This document shows positions 46,439-56,911 of a stretch of 64,000 nt of DNA, one piece after another; position 1 is the stretch's first letter; every line of letters begins with the position of its first letter. The DNA lies in NCBI RefSeq assembly GCF_026914185.1, contig NC_070561.1, positions 62,001 through 126,000 on the forward strand. Direction: 5' to 3'. This DNA comes from Puccinia triticina (Eukaryota; Basidiomycota; Pucciniomycetes; Pucciniales; Pucciniaceae). The notes below the pieces were generated by a model. It had not been told where the DNA came from. It ran no database searches and saw only the letters and a program-made list of their open reading frames with translations. Both the position numbers and the translations under genes were made by a program.

Positions 46439-48101
46439 GCGGTTCGAGGAAGAACAGAAGAAACCTTCTTCAGAGACAGGTAAGGGAGAGAAGGCGGCAA
46501 CCTCAGCAATAGCGGAAGTCGAAGAATGGGGATCATGGTTTCCACCACAGTTTAATGTGGGGGAGGACAATCTGGAGAATAATTTAGGATTTGGCCTCCG
46601 GAAGTCACAGCGACTACAGGAAAAAAATGGGACTTCTGGAAGCCAGCCTGTTGAAAACAAGGATGCAGAGAGGGAAAGTCAACCCAAAGCCAAAGCGCAA
46701 GAAGCTCAAAAAGAACCCAGTAGGCGGAAAAGCTTTCCTGGATCGTGGATGGAGGAAAACGAGGATGAGAGTGTCATTGTCCCTGTCAGGTCTAAACCAG
46801 TCACAGAACCATTGGCAAAGACCAAGAATCTCCGGCCAGAAAACCCAAGAGAGCAACCAGAACTACAAATGGACAGGTCAATCCGAAACAAATTCTTTCG
46901 TCAGACGTACACGCTTACACTGGAGGAGATTTTGAAGATTGCCCCTCACTTTCTCAAAACGCTTGGTGAAGGTCAAGCGGACCCAGCAGAGAAGGGGGTA
47001 AACAACGTCAAATTTAATGGTTCCACAAGTTTGGAAATGGAAGAGGATGATAAAGACTCAAGGCTCATGTATGCTTGTCCCGTCGGCATGGTGGACATGT
47101 CCATTAACAACCGGAAAATCAGAACTTTAGTTGATACTGGTGCAGAGATGAATATTATTCCTGACCATCTTGCAGACCAGCTAGGCCTTTTAACTACAGA
47201 AGTATTTATGCGATTACGAGGAATAGGAGGGCATTTTACACCAATCATTGGAATCACGGAAAATATACCTGTAACCGTATTTCCAGGATATGTGCACTTG
47301 GCAAACTTCTTTGTTGTCAAAGGTTTGGTGCATACCATGTTAGGAAGGCCTTTTCTAGCGGATCATAACATCAGACTGGAGCTCTCCAACCAGAAGGGAG
47401 AAATCTTAAGCTTTATGGACTCAGAACAACGAAGACTTTGCATCCCTATATGTTTACCAAATGCTCCCGGATGGCACAAGGAGCCACCCAAGTTAAGACA
47501 AGTTTGTGCGTTACAAGTGACAAACTGGGAGGCGGAGGAACCGAAAAATGAGGAGGAATCTATGCAAAGTCGAATGGAGCATTATCAGTCATTGCTTCCC
47601 TTTGAAATGATGGATGGGGATAGGTGGAACATAACATTACCAGAACCAGTGGATTGGGAATTGGAGCTTGGAGCAGCACAGCTGGATGACAACCCTTGGA
47701 ACACTTATCATCAGATTAACTCAGTAGAGTGGGGAACAAATCTGGACCCAGAAGAGGACGCTTGGGGCTGCTATATAGCAGAAACACGAATAAAGCCACG
47801 ATTCAAGGAAGTTTTCACGTGGTACGGGCAGCAAAGGGTTTTTAAAAGACTACCCGCCTGGTTGAAGGAATTGCCCGGAGGCGGGTTAGATCCTTTAGAT
47901 TTTCTGCAAATTTTGACATCAAAAGGCGGAGCACAATACTTGAAGGTTGGTCCCTGGAGATCAAGATACAGGCCGGTCAGCTTGGCTATCCGGTACAAGC
48001 TGTATGGTGGAGGCATGAAGAAGTGGTATAAAAAACATGTGTTAAAGAATCCTCAATACCAAGTTAACGCCTTGTATGGCAGGGCGCGGGTCTTCATCTG
48101 A

Positions 48102-48532
48102 AAAATGCACCCAAATTCACCCAAGTATTTTCTTTGCTTATCATCTCTTTCAACTATTTCAGGATTACTATACCAGAATTTTTTTTTGTGGCTCTCAAAG
48201 GTATTGAGACAGCACTTGTATACTAATGTCACTCTACATTAAGAAGGGATACAGCAATTTCATTTTATTTATTTTTTGTCTGAGGTTCAGTTTCTATATA
48301 GGTAATCAATAACCAGAGAGAGGAAAGAATATACCAGTACAATGGTAGCAGGAGCCACTGTTGCTGACAGGGTTTTTTTTAGGCTAACACTAACATTTAT
48401 AAGTAGAAAGCTGATAGTTGTTTTTGTTTCCACAAGATTTCTAGCCAGACGGGGAACAGGGGTTTTTTTTCTTAATTATCAACACCATGTCTAAAGAAGT
48501 AAAAGAAAAGGTAAAACCAAAGTCAGCATTCC

Positions 48533-48568
<36 letters not shown>

Positions 48569-50186
48569 GAACTCAAACGCTTGGTATACATAATACCAAT
48601 CATTGGCAGCGTTCAGAATGAACTCAACAGAGTTGAGTTCATTATAGACGGTATGGCCTTGAGCAGTACGAGTTAGAAGATTTTTGAGGCGGATAGTTAG
48701 GTCACGGAAAGATGCCTCAAACATTTGGCGAGGTAACATGGGGGGTCTCGCCGGGGGGAAGGTGGGAAGCTGATGTCGCGGAAATAAACGAAAAGGGTTG
48801 TAACGTAGGCGGGGATCTACTAGCGTCTCTACAGTGAATTCTGCATAATTATAACGCGGGAACCCGCGGGGAGACCCCGGATAAGTTTGATAAGGTTGGA
48901 CATCCGGGGAGGAGTCGCGCGTCTCGTTGAGGGGAGGAACTGATGTCAAATTAAAGAAGGGATACAGCAGATTATAGATAAGCAACGCATGCGTATCAGG
49001 GGATAGTCTAAGATAGGAAACCTACCCGGGATGTCAGATTGTTCGGAAGCGCCGCTATCAGATTCGTCGGCATCCTGGTCACTAGAGTTTATCATGTCCG
49101 AGTCAAGATTTTCGAAGTGATTGTTAATCACGGCATGGGCGGCCAGGACATCAAGGTCTGAGTATGGAAATGCAAAAATCAACAACTAACACAACAGGTA
49201 CTAAAATAAGATCATAACAAACCTTGATCATCATCATCAGAACCAATATCTTCGTCACTAGCCTCGTCGGACGAGGCCATAAATATGTTATGGTAAGAAT
49301 ATGGATCGTCATCATCAGATACTGGGGATGGAGTGTCCGCGACATGAGGAGCGTCAAGAGAGACGGTCGACGCGGAGTCATCAAATGAGATGATATATTG
49401 TTCAGGATAGTCAGCCATCTTATGAAGCGATAGTAGGATGGAGAAAGAAGGACTAGCGGACCAGGGTTTGCCTTTTTATGTCCAGCTGGACAGCAAGGAG
49501 TGGCAACAGCTAGTCGGGTTGGGCACACTGGTAGCGGAAGTCGGAGGCGCAGTTTCACAGGAGGATGGATTGAATCAACACGCGGTGGAGCCGACCGTTC
49601 GGGCCCAGAAGGCGTAACGGTACAGGACCAAGCAAATTCGAGAAAGCAAACGGTTCAAATGAGGTAGAAGGACAAGTGGAGGGGCCGTTAACCGTTCGTG
49701 CCATGTTGTATGGTGGTTCAGAATCAAGACATTAGCATGTAGCTCCGCCGAGTAGCAGCAGAATCAGGAGGAACTCACCGAGGACCTGGAGAAGTCGCAT
49801 GATTTTTGAGGCCGTTAATTCATATGAAATGCGAGAATACAATCGACATTAGCTAAACCGATCGGAGCCTGAGAAAGAACAAAGGAAAGTAACATTAGTA
49901 ACATGAGAAACGAGGCGAGCACAGCGTCAACACCTACCAAAAACAGCAACGGAAAGCTGGAAGCAATGCAAGTACTAGAGAGCCTCGGCTTCGCAGTTTC
50001 GGCCGGCGGAGAGAGGGCACAGCGGCAGAGAGAGATTGGGCGGGCTTGTGGAGCTTGGAACGGGCTTACGCCGACGGGCCAACGCAGCTCGCTTGACACC
50101 TCATCTCTGTGAAAGCTGCACACAAGAGGATCCGGGCGTGCGGCGCAGGTTAAGTCACAACTTTTGATTGAAAGCAGAAAAGAAAA

Positions 50187-50223
<37 letters not shown>

Positions 50224-50365
50224 GAAAAGAAAAGAAAAGAAAAGAAACCATGGGGTTAGGATTTTTTATGGTCCTGTATGACCAAAAACTGCAAACCAGA
50301 CTTTCAGCTGAATCAAAACTATAGTTACAAAAACTTTCATCAAAAATTGATATACCATACACACC
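48102..50365. other. 2.2-kb spacer between gag-protease and pol
   Basis: Apart from the antisense gene, this spacer holds two A-rich tracts on the plus strand: A31 at 48537-48567 and an A20-plus-(AAAAG)n tract at about 50177-50246. A 16-bp direct repeat AAGAAGGGATACAGCA occurs at about 48241 and 48955. The segment 49420-50160 is the antisense gene's likely promoter side; no motif is clear. Confidence 0.5.
48491..49418 (-). CDS. Antisense spliced gene inside the Gypsy element, unknown function
   Basis: Three minus-strand exons fit together: 49418-49223, 49157-49026 and 48939-48491. They total 777 nt (258 residues), with GT-AG junctions in phase. The product starts MADYPEQYIISFDDSAS and is very acidic (runs of Asp/Glu/Ser) over exons 1-2. 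Exon 3 is Pro/Arg-rich and then globular-looking (FEASFRDLTIRLKNLLTR, NSVEFILNAANDWYYVYQAF). An A31 run on the plus strand (48537-48567) becomes a poly-Phe stretch near the end, so the true C-terminus was probably altered by that insertion or expansion. No known domain is recognised. It lies between gag-protease and RT, opposite to them. Extra antisense ORFs are known in some plant Gypsy elements; homology to those is not claimed. Confidence 0.6.
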
Positions 50366-52447
50366 ATGGCAGAATTATCAGCGCACGCTGCCAAATATAA
50401 AACAATAGACAAGAAAATTAGGCCAGTCAATCAGCCTATGCCCCAAGATATCAACCCCCCATTACAGAGACCTCCGCTTTCAAGGGATCCTTACAAGACA
50501 CCGCTGACACCACACCCACCAGAATTTGCCCCTACGGCACGAATCACAGAAGAGAGATTGGAAGTGGTAAACTTCGGCCCAGCTAAATGGCTTATGGAAG
50601 AGGAAATTAAATTATTAAAACATGTTATTGTTATACGAGAAAAATCAATAGCTTTTTGCAAGGAAGAACGCGGGATTCTGAAACATAGCTATGGGCAGCC
50701 ATATCAAATACCAGTGGTAACACATGAACCCTGGCAGAAAAAGCCCATCCCAATACCTAAACCTATCCTACCAGAGTTTGTAAATCTAGTCAGGAAAAGA
50801 ATTGCGACAGGCCTTTACGAACAGTCAACATCAAGTTACTCAAGTCCAGTCTTTTGTGTTACAAAGTCCAATGGAAAACTCCGGATTGTACACGACCTTC
50901 AGCCATTGAATAAGGTGACTATTAAGGACGCAGGATTACCTCCAAAAATTGAGGAATTTGTTGAATCCTTTTCTGGGAGAGCGTGTTATGGACTGGGGGA
51001 TATCATGGGAGGATATGATGAAAGAGAACTCGCACCAGTGTCAAGACCTCTTACTACTTTTGAAAAAGTACTAGGGAGGCTCCAGTTGACACGATTACCC
51101 CAAGGCGCTACTAATTCAGTTGCTGTTTACCAAGCTCAAATGACATGGATATTACAAGAAGAGATACCGGAGAATGTGGGTATATTTATTGACGATGGAG
51201 GGATCAAGGGGCCACGATCCACGTACAATAATGAAACAATTGCGGAGAATCCAGGAATTAGGAAGTTTGTATGGGAATACGCAGTCACTTTGGAAAGGGT
51301 CTTGTTTCGTATTGAGGAAGCTGGTCTTACAATTTCTGGAGAAAAATTTGCTTGCTGTGTACCCGCTTTAGATATAGTTGGTCATGTGGTGTCACATGAT
51401 GGCCGACTGGTGGCGAAGAAGAAGGTTAACAAAATCCAAAGTTGCCCAAGGCCGGTAAATAAGAAGGACGTCCGAAGCTTTCTGGGAATATGTTTTTACG
51501 TTAGGATGTTCATCCAAAATTTTTCTGCGCTGGCGGCACCACTGAGGAGGTTGACACGACTGGATGTAGAATATGAATGGACAAAAGAATGTGAAGAAAC
51601 CTTCCAACGTTTAAAAGAAATAATTGGAGAAGAGATAGTATTGCACAAACTAAACTATGAGAAGGATGCGGGAAAAATTACTCTGGCGGTAGACTCAAGC
51701 TACATTGCAGCCGGGGCAGTGCTTATGCAAAAAGACAAAGACAGCAAAGATCGACCTGTGTTATACGAATCAGTGGGATTTTCGAGGACAGAATCAGGAT
51801 ATGCTCAATCAAAACTGGAATTATGTGGAGTAACCAAAATCCTAAAGAAACTTCAAACAACATTATGGGGGCAACATTTTGAGTTACAAGTGGACGCAAA
51901 AGCATTAATAGAAATGATCAACACACCAAGCTTGCCCTGCGCACCAATGACGAGATGGGTAGCGTTCATTCAACTCTTTTCTTTTGATTTAGTCCACAAG
52001 CCGGGAAAAACTTTCACAATGCCTGACAGTCTGTCAAGACACCCATTGGATGATGAAGAGGAAGGGAAAGATTTTGACGAGGATGAAGAATGGGTTAAAC
52101 CACACCCAGGACTGGGTGTTAAGCCTCTAAATGTGTCATTTATAAAAGTTGCAGATGTAGACAACAGTCAGTGCGGTATCTGGAAGAAGATAGCTTTATA
52201 TCTGCAGGACTTGCGACGACCCCCAAACTGTTCAGACCAGGAGTTTCAGAAAATTAAGCGGCGGTCACATAACTACTTTCTTGAAGAGAATCAATTAAAG
52301 AAAAGAGCATTACCGCATGCACAAGTTGTGATATCAAATCCTAAAAATCAACAACGGGTGATGAGAGCATTACACGAGGAACTTGGTCATAGAGGGATTG
52401 CGGAAACATATAAACGGTTAAATTACGATTTTGGTGGGAAGGAATGA
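50366..52447 (+). CDS. pol: Nested Gypsy RT-RNase H and start of integrase
   Basis: The ATG at 50366 sits in a good context (ACCATGG). RT blocks: VFCVTKSNGKLRIVHDLQPL, LTRLPQGATNSVAVYQAQM and the active site GIFIDDGGIKGP with both Asp intact. RNase H: ITLAVDSSYIAAGAVLMQKD, ending PDSLSRHPLD. The integrase zinc region begins ALHEELGHRGIAETYKRLNY. The frame then ends at 52447 because the expected FWWEGMKKM reads FGGKE-stop: a T is missing from a T-run at about 52430. RT is 2.2 kb downstream of gag-protease, in its own frame with its own ATG, which is unusual and raises the question of how it is expressed. Confidence 0.92.
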   Translation: MAELSAHAAKYKTIDKKIRPVNQPMPQDINPPLQRPPLSRDPYKTPLTPHPPEFAPTARITEERLEVVNFGPAKWLMEEEIKLLKHVIVIREKSIAFCKEERGILKHSYGQPYQIPVVTHEPWQKKPIPIPKPILPEFVNLVRKRIATGLYEQSTSSYSSPVFCVTKSNGKLRIVHDLQPLNKVTIKDAGLPPKIEEFVESFSGRACYGLGDIMGGYDERELAPVSRPLTTFEKVLGRLQLTRLPQGATNSVAVYQAQMTWILQEEIPENVGIFIDDGGIKGPRSTYNNETIAENPGIRKFVWEYAVTLERVLFRIEEAGLTISGEKFACCVPALDIVGHVVSHDGRLVAKKKVNKIQSCPRPVNKKDVRSFLGICFYVRMFIQNFSALAAPLRRLTRLDVEYEWTKECEETFQRLKEIIGEEIVLHKLNYEKDAGKITLAVDSSYIAAGAVLMQKDKDSKDRPVLYESVGFSRTESGYAQSKLELCGVTKILKKLQTTLWGQHFELQVDAKALIEMINTPSLPCAPMTRWVAFIQLFSFDLVHKPGKTFTMPDSLSRHPLDDEEEGKDFDEDEEWVKPHPGLGVKPLNVSFIKVADVDNSQCGIWKKIALYLQDLRRPPNCSDQEFQKIKRRSHNYFLEENQLKKRALPHAQVVISNPKNQQRVMRALHEELGHRGIAETYKRLNYDFGGKE

Positions 52448-53556
52448 AGAAGATGATACAAAATTGGGTTCAATCGTGTGAGCCATGTCAAAAGAGAAGC
52501 AAAAATCTTCCTAAGGAAATTGGTCAACCAACATCCACATCAACCTTGTTTGAGCGGGTCAGCATGGATGCAGTACATGTTAAAGCAGGAAAATGGAAAT
52601 ATATCATAATCGCTAGGGATGACTTTTCGGGATGGGCAGAGACTACAGGATTGACTAATCTAAAATCAAAAACTATAGCCGATTGGTTTGTCTCAGAATG
52701 GATTTGTCGGTATGGAGTTCCAAAAGAGGTGACTGTAGATGGAGGCGCTGAATTTAAAAAGGAACTTCAAAGCGCAATGAAGAAAGTAGGAACAAAACTA
52801 AGAACAGTAACACCCTATTACCCGGAGGCTCAAGGAATGATTGAACGGGGGCACAAAGAGATTAAAGATGCACTCATTAAATTATGCGGGGAAAATGGAA
52901 GCAAGTGGAAAGAGTATTTGCCCCTGGTCACCTTGGCGGATCAAATATCAACAAAAAGGACGACCGGCTTCACGCCATTTGAACTCCAGTTTGGACAGCC
53001 AGCGGTCTTGCCTATTGATATAGAACTAAGGAGTTACTTAACGGTAGAATGGGACAAAGTCAGAACAACTAGTGATTTGTTAGCAGCAAGAGCGGAACAA
53101 CTGGCACAAAGAGAAGAGAACATTAGTGAAGCAACGGAAAGGTTGTACCAAGCTAGGAAGCAATCTGTGAAGTACTGGGACCGGAGATTGGCTCATCGCA
53201 TGAGAGCACCTTTGAAGCCAGGAGATTTGGTGTTAGTTTATAACAAATCATTGGAAAATCAATGGGGCCTACTTTTCAAGAACAGGTGGAATGGTCCATA
53301 TAGGGTAATACACCAAATTAACAATGGTCCATACGAGCTTGAAGAACTGGATGGAACCAGGCTAAGTCGCCGGTACGCTGCCAACCATATCAAGCGTTAT
53401 TATGTCCGGGCAGCACCTATTACAGAAGAAGACGAGGAAGAGGATGAAGTAGATGAGGAGGGTACAAACAAAGATACAGGTAGTAGTTCTAATACTAGCA
53501 ATAGTGAGGAATATGGAGAAGATTTTGGCGAACAAAGCGAGTTCAGGACTGGATAG
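52444..53556 (+). CDS. int: Nested Gypsy integrase, frameshifted from RT
   Basis: The segment continues the integrase after the 1-base shift, in a frame whose first Met is 52444. CEPCQKRSK completes the HHCC zinc site. The catalytic triad is visible as D in MDAVHVKAGKW, D in VTVDGGAEFKKEL and E in MIERGHKEIKDAL. The GPY/F module follows (NRWNGPYRVIHQ), then a short acidic tail with no chromodomain. In an active copy this would be one polyprotein with RT. The overlap of four bases could be mistaken for a natural start, but WWEG lies just upstream in the same frame. Confidence 0.9.
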   Translation: MKKMIQNWVQSCEPCQKRSKNLPKEIGQPTSTSTLFERVSMDAVHVKAGKWKYIIIARDDFSGWAETTGLTNLKSKTIADWFVSEWICRYGVPKEVTVDGGAEFKKELQSAMKKVGTKLRTVTPYYPEAQGMIERGHKEIKDALIKLCGENGSKWKEYLPLVTLADQISTKRTTGFTPFELQFGQPAVLPIDIELRSYLTVEWDKVRTTSDLLAARAEQLAQREENISEATERLYQARKQSVKYWDRRLAHRMRAPLKPGDLVLVYNKSLENQWGLLFKNRWNGPYRVIHQINNGPYELEELDGTRLSRRYAANHIKRYYVRAAPITEEDEEEDEVDEEGTNKDTGSSSNTSNSEEYGEDFGEQSEFRTG

Positions 53557-54244
53557 GAAATTTTAGAAAATGGATGAAGAAGGGAGAAATTACGGTTTAG
53601 GCAGGTTATCCTAGCTCGATTTTCTGGACTAAGTGTATTATCAAATGGAAGGAGGTGGAAACATAGGGAAGAATTTAAATGGGTGTAATATTGGACGACA
53701 TCACCCTTTCTTTAGTAGAGAAAATAGAAGTATAGTTAGGCCTTAAAAGGAGTACGATGTGACGGAAGGAAAGATTTAGTTAGAAATACATAAGAGTACG
53801 GGAAGCCAGTTGGGGGGAAGTTAATCAAGAGGGTTTAACTTATCAACTGGGGGACGTATGTTATACTTTCGTCGGAAATCATCAACCACATCCCTTTTCT
53901 TTGGGCCAACGACAGGAGTACAGAGTATACTCGGAGGGCGGTAGGATCCTTTGATTTGGGAGTGGCAGGGGGAGTAGGTTTACATAGGACATACATATAC
54001 TAGATTTTGAGATAGAGAAAGGATGTATAGTGGGAAGATACAATACCGATTTGGAGTTGACTCAATGCAACACAAGTAGCCAATCGGAAAAACACAAGGA
54101 ACAGGAAAGAAGGCACGGAAACTTGTACAAAATTGTCGAGGACTTACGAAAACATCAGTGGACTAGAAATTTCTTAGTGGGAAGGACTCGACAGTTTTGT
54201 TGCTTGCTTAGGAATGCTGTGGACAGCATTAATTTGGGGGGGGA
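53557..54244 (+). other. Gypsy 3' untranslated segment and polypurine tract
   Basis: No coding region. It ends in TTTGGGGGGGGA directly before the 3' LTR, the plus-strand priming site. Confidence 0.7.
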
Positions 54245-55298
54245 TGTGGTGATCCAGATCTGTTGCGCGCAACAAAACTGCCAAAACCTCAACTCACAGC
54301 CTACAATACTAGCATATGATAGAATATTATTAGAGAAATAGATTCTAAATACAAACTTAACCCTAGTCACTCACTTCAACTACCCAGCTAGCTCTTTTAG
54401 TTTAGAAGTTAGTTACAATTATAGGTTTAGTACAGGCCATACCCAGGTGGAAATTCATATAAATCATAAAAGGCATGCATATATAGAAGAGTATAGTTAG
54501 ATTTACTAGTTAGGCAGGCCTCCACTATTAGCTACAGATCACCTCACGCAACCTGCGCGTTGGAAACTGCATTGACTAGGCCTCCACTCAACAACTCAAC
54601 AGATTTGCACGGACCTTACATCGATGCATGCGGTCAGAAAGCCTCCACTTTGGCAGTGCAACCAACCTAGGTGGACTTTGCCTTAAAAAGTACAAATCAC
54701 ACATGGTCATGCGGAACATCAGTTTAAGTTATGCACCCCTGGCAGAAGGCAGTGCAATCCACAGGGTCACCACCAGCAGAAATGCCTCAAGTGCAGCCCT
54801 CACCAGCAAAAATAACTCAGAAAAGAATATATAAGGAGGCCCTCCTCCCACCATTTTTCCATCATCACCCAGGCACCCCAGCTCAGTGGTCACCAGTCAT
54901 CATTTTGCCATCATCACGGAAGACACAGTCATCATACATTAACATAGAAATCCCATACCACACTCCATCATCATTTCCCTCTGCTGAAACCATTAAAAAC
55001 CCAACAAAACATATTCTCACTTGATTATATTCTTTGCCCATCTTGCCATATAGAGGTTGTATACGCACCTTGTACTTGTTAAAACTGATCTAGGTCTGAT
55101 AGAGACTACTACATACAAGTTTTCTCCATCATAAAGTCACGCCACAACAATAAATAAATTTGTTGTCAGAATTCTGTGTAGTATAATAGAGGGGCAGGTC
55201 TTTCAAACCACCCGTAACAGTAGTATTACTTAGCTGGAATATCATATTGTTATTTCCCCCTCAAAGGACTGCCAACCCATCCCAAAGGAGTTCTCACA
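54245..55298 (+). repeat. Nested Gypsy 3' LTR (1054 bp)
   Basis: It is nearly identical to 36874-37927 and ends TCTCACA, followed by the CCGG duplication. Confidence 0.95.
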
Positions 55299-55463
55299 CC
55301 GGCTTAGAGGTACTCACCTGAATCTCTTGTAGTACTGAAAACTCGTCAATTTTCCCTGATAACCTTTCCAATTGAATCAACAACTTTCGGACCAGATATA
55401 ACCGTTTTCCCCGTCATTATCCTCTTCTTGCTTCTATTTCCCGTGTCCGTCTAGATATTAGTT

Positions 55464-56534
55464 ATGAATGACCCCAAATGGGAATCAAAATTGAGCGCTT
55501 TCTTACGAAACGGTAACGTTCACGTAGCCTTACGTACCATAGATAAACACATCTTGTCGAACTGGGCGATGTCGACGCTAATCGGTTACAACTGTGCTGT
55601 GAAAAAGTTCTTGGTTTTTAAAAGTCAGACAACTTCCGCTGATTTCACCCTACCGATATCTTCAGACGACGCGGAAGAATTCTGTTTTTGGGCTGGCCGG
55701 AGTCGGTATACAAACAACACAAAGAAGATTAACTGGACCTCGGTCAAGAACTACATCTACGGATTGAAGGCGTGGCACGCCTTTCACAAGAAGAGGTTCC
55801 CTACAGTTTCCGATACGCGGATAGAATACATTTTGAAGGCTTCTGCAAAGGTTGATGCGACCATGCCCCCAAGGCAGAAGAAACCGGCGATGATGCTGAA
55901 GCATATGGTATGGTTATGCAACGTATTGGCCTCCGGGACAAAAAAGGATGTGGCGATTAGGGATTTGGTCATAGTCGCGTTCTGGGGGATGGCTCGAATC
56001 GGAGAAATCACTTATCACAATCAGATAGGACCCATCAGGATGGAACACTCCGTTCTCACATCGGATGTACGGCAGATGCAGACTGCTGTCGGCCGCAACA
56101 TGTACATTACTGTTCAAAACGCGAAGACCGCCGCACCAGGAAGACCTCAAAAATTGGTCCTTCACAGCCTGACAAACATGCTTTGCCCCGTCGAGGCGAT
56201 ACAACGACGACTCATAGAGGCACAGGGCTCGGTCACTTCTCTGTTTGGTTACTACGAAGGGGGGATCCGGCACCACCTCACGAGGTCCGCCACCATACGC
56301 AGGATACAGGATGTACTGCGCAAGGGCGGTTTCAATGGGTTATTAGGTCACTCTTTTTGGGTCGGGGGGGCATCGTTACGCAACGCCTTGGGGGTCTCGA
56401 AAGATGACATCTGCGATTTGGGGCGTTGGAAATCTTCCTGTTATAAGCTTTATATCCGTGTGTACACCGAGGCCGAGTTGGCCGACACGAAGAGGATCAT
56501 CGCTCATTTAAATGCTATATGGAGGCCTAGTTGA
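55464..56534 (+). pseudogene. Ngaro tyrosine recombinase, catalytic Arg replaced by Trp
   Basis: A 356-residue frame starting MNDPKWESKLSAFLRNG. The N-terminal SAM-like domain includes STLIGYNCAVKKF. The catalytic domain has the first Arg in FWGMARIGEIT and the nucleophile region GRWKSSCYKLYIR. The box normally HxxR reads GHSFWVGGAS (56358-56360, TGG), so the second catalytic Arg is missing; CGG to TGG would do it. This enzyme would integrate circular cDNA of the Ngaro element in place of a DDE integrase. It is separated from RT only by the inserted Gypsy. The substitution should inactivate it. Confidence 0.88.
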
Positions 56535-56653
56535 GGGGGGCCTTAAGGATCGGTACTTTGTTGTGCTTGCTTTTGTGTGCAAAATTATAAATGGAGGTTT
56601 AGGGTTTCGCGCCAAGGGCTCAGGCTCGATTTAAAAATTTTACCTGAGTTTTA

Positions 56654-56907
56654 GGTTTTGCCTTGCTTACCCACCTCATTTATGCTCACAAACAATACAA
56701 TCTGCCGATACTCTTATAGCCTGATTGAGTTTACAAACTACAAACTCAATTCCTCCCTAGACTCGGGTGGACTGAGAAAACCGCAAGTTTTCCTATACAC
56801 CCTAGAGGAAATGGTGTGTTTTAAGTGTACTGAGTACAGTCATGAAGAACCATACACAATTCCTTGACACGAGTACTAGAAGTTTTAGTACCGCGCGCAG
56901 AATGGAT
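56654..56907 (+). repeat. Ngaro repeat B1 (254 bp)
   Basis: It begins GGTTTTGCCTTGC and ends GCAGAATGGAT; it is repeated as B2 at 57272-57525 with at most a few changes. Confidence 0.93.
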
Positions 56908-56911
56908 TGAT

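Larger units (their letters stand above)
38207..48101 (+). pseudogene. gag-pro: Nested Gypsy Gag-protease, split by a gag-only LTR element
   Basis: The frame is open from the primer-site region; the first in-frame ATG is 38207 (MSNHEESTMDKS). Segment one runs to 39496 and segment two from 46443 to 48101. Between them lie a 6942-bp insertion and its 4-bp duplication. Joined, they keep frame and give 982 residues. The capsid region includes WELLKKEMIRKWG and YKKFIGTYEEIMDYF. A zinc knuckle CFYCKEKHLVTQC follows (CX2CX3HX4C, one residue shorter than usual). After the junction come a charged linker and a retropepsin with RTLVDTGAEMNIIPD and HTMLGRPFLADHNI. About 200 residues after protease are unassigned. 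No other break is visible. Confidence 0.9.
36874..55298 (+). mobile_element. Nested Ty3/Gypsy retrotransposon (about 11.5 kb net)
   Basis: Its LTRs are of equal length (1054 bp; 36874-37927 and 54245-55298) and differ at only two positions I could see, so it is very young. CCGG flanks both ends (36870-36873 and 55299-55302). A TGGTGTCCCAACAG primer site lies 2 bp inside the 5' LTR. A TTTGGGGGGGGA polypurine tract precedes the 3' LTR. Order: gag-protease, an antisense gene, RT-RNase H and integrase. Gag-protease is split by a second LTR element (39497-46438), and integrase has a 1-base frameshift. It inserted between the RT and recombinase genes of the Ngaro element. Confidence 0.94.

Noticed and set aside
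48241..48971. 16-bp direct repeat AAGAAGGGATACAGCA read as target duplication of a retroposon with an A31 tail
   Set aside because: The A31 run (48537-48567) is not next to either repeat copy, so the geometry of a polyA retroposon does not fit.
52444..53556. Integrase as a separately translated gene with its own ATG at 52444
   Set aside because: The expected WWEG precedes the Met in the same frame, and the RT frame runs into it, so a one-base loss is the simpler reading.
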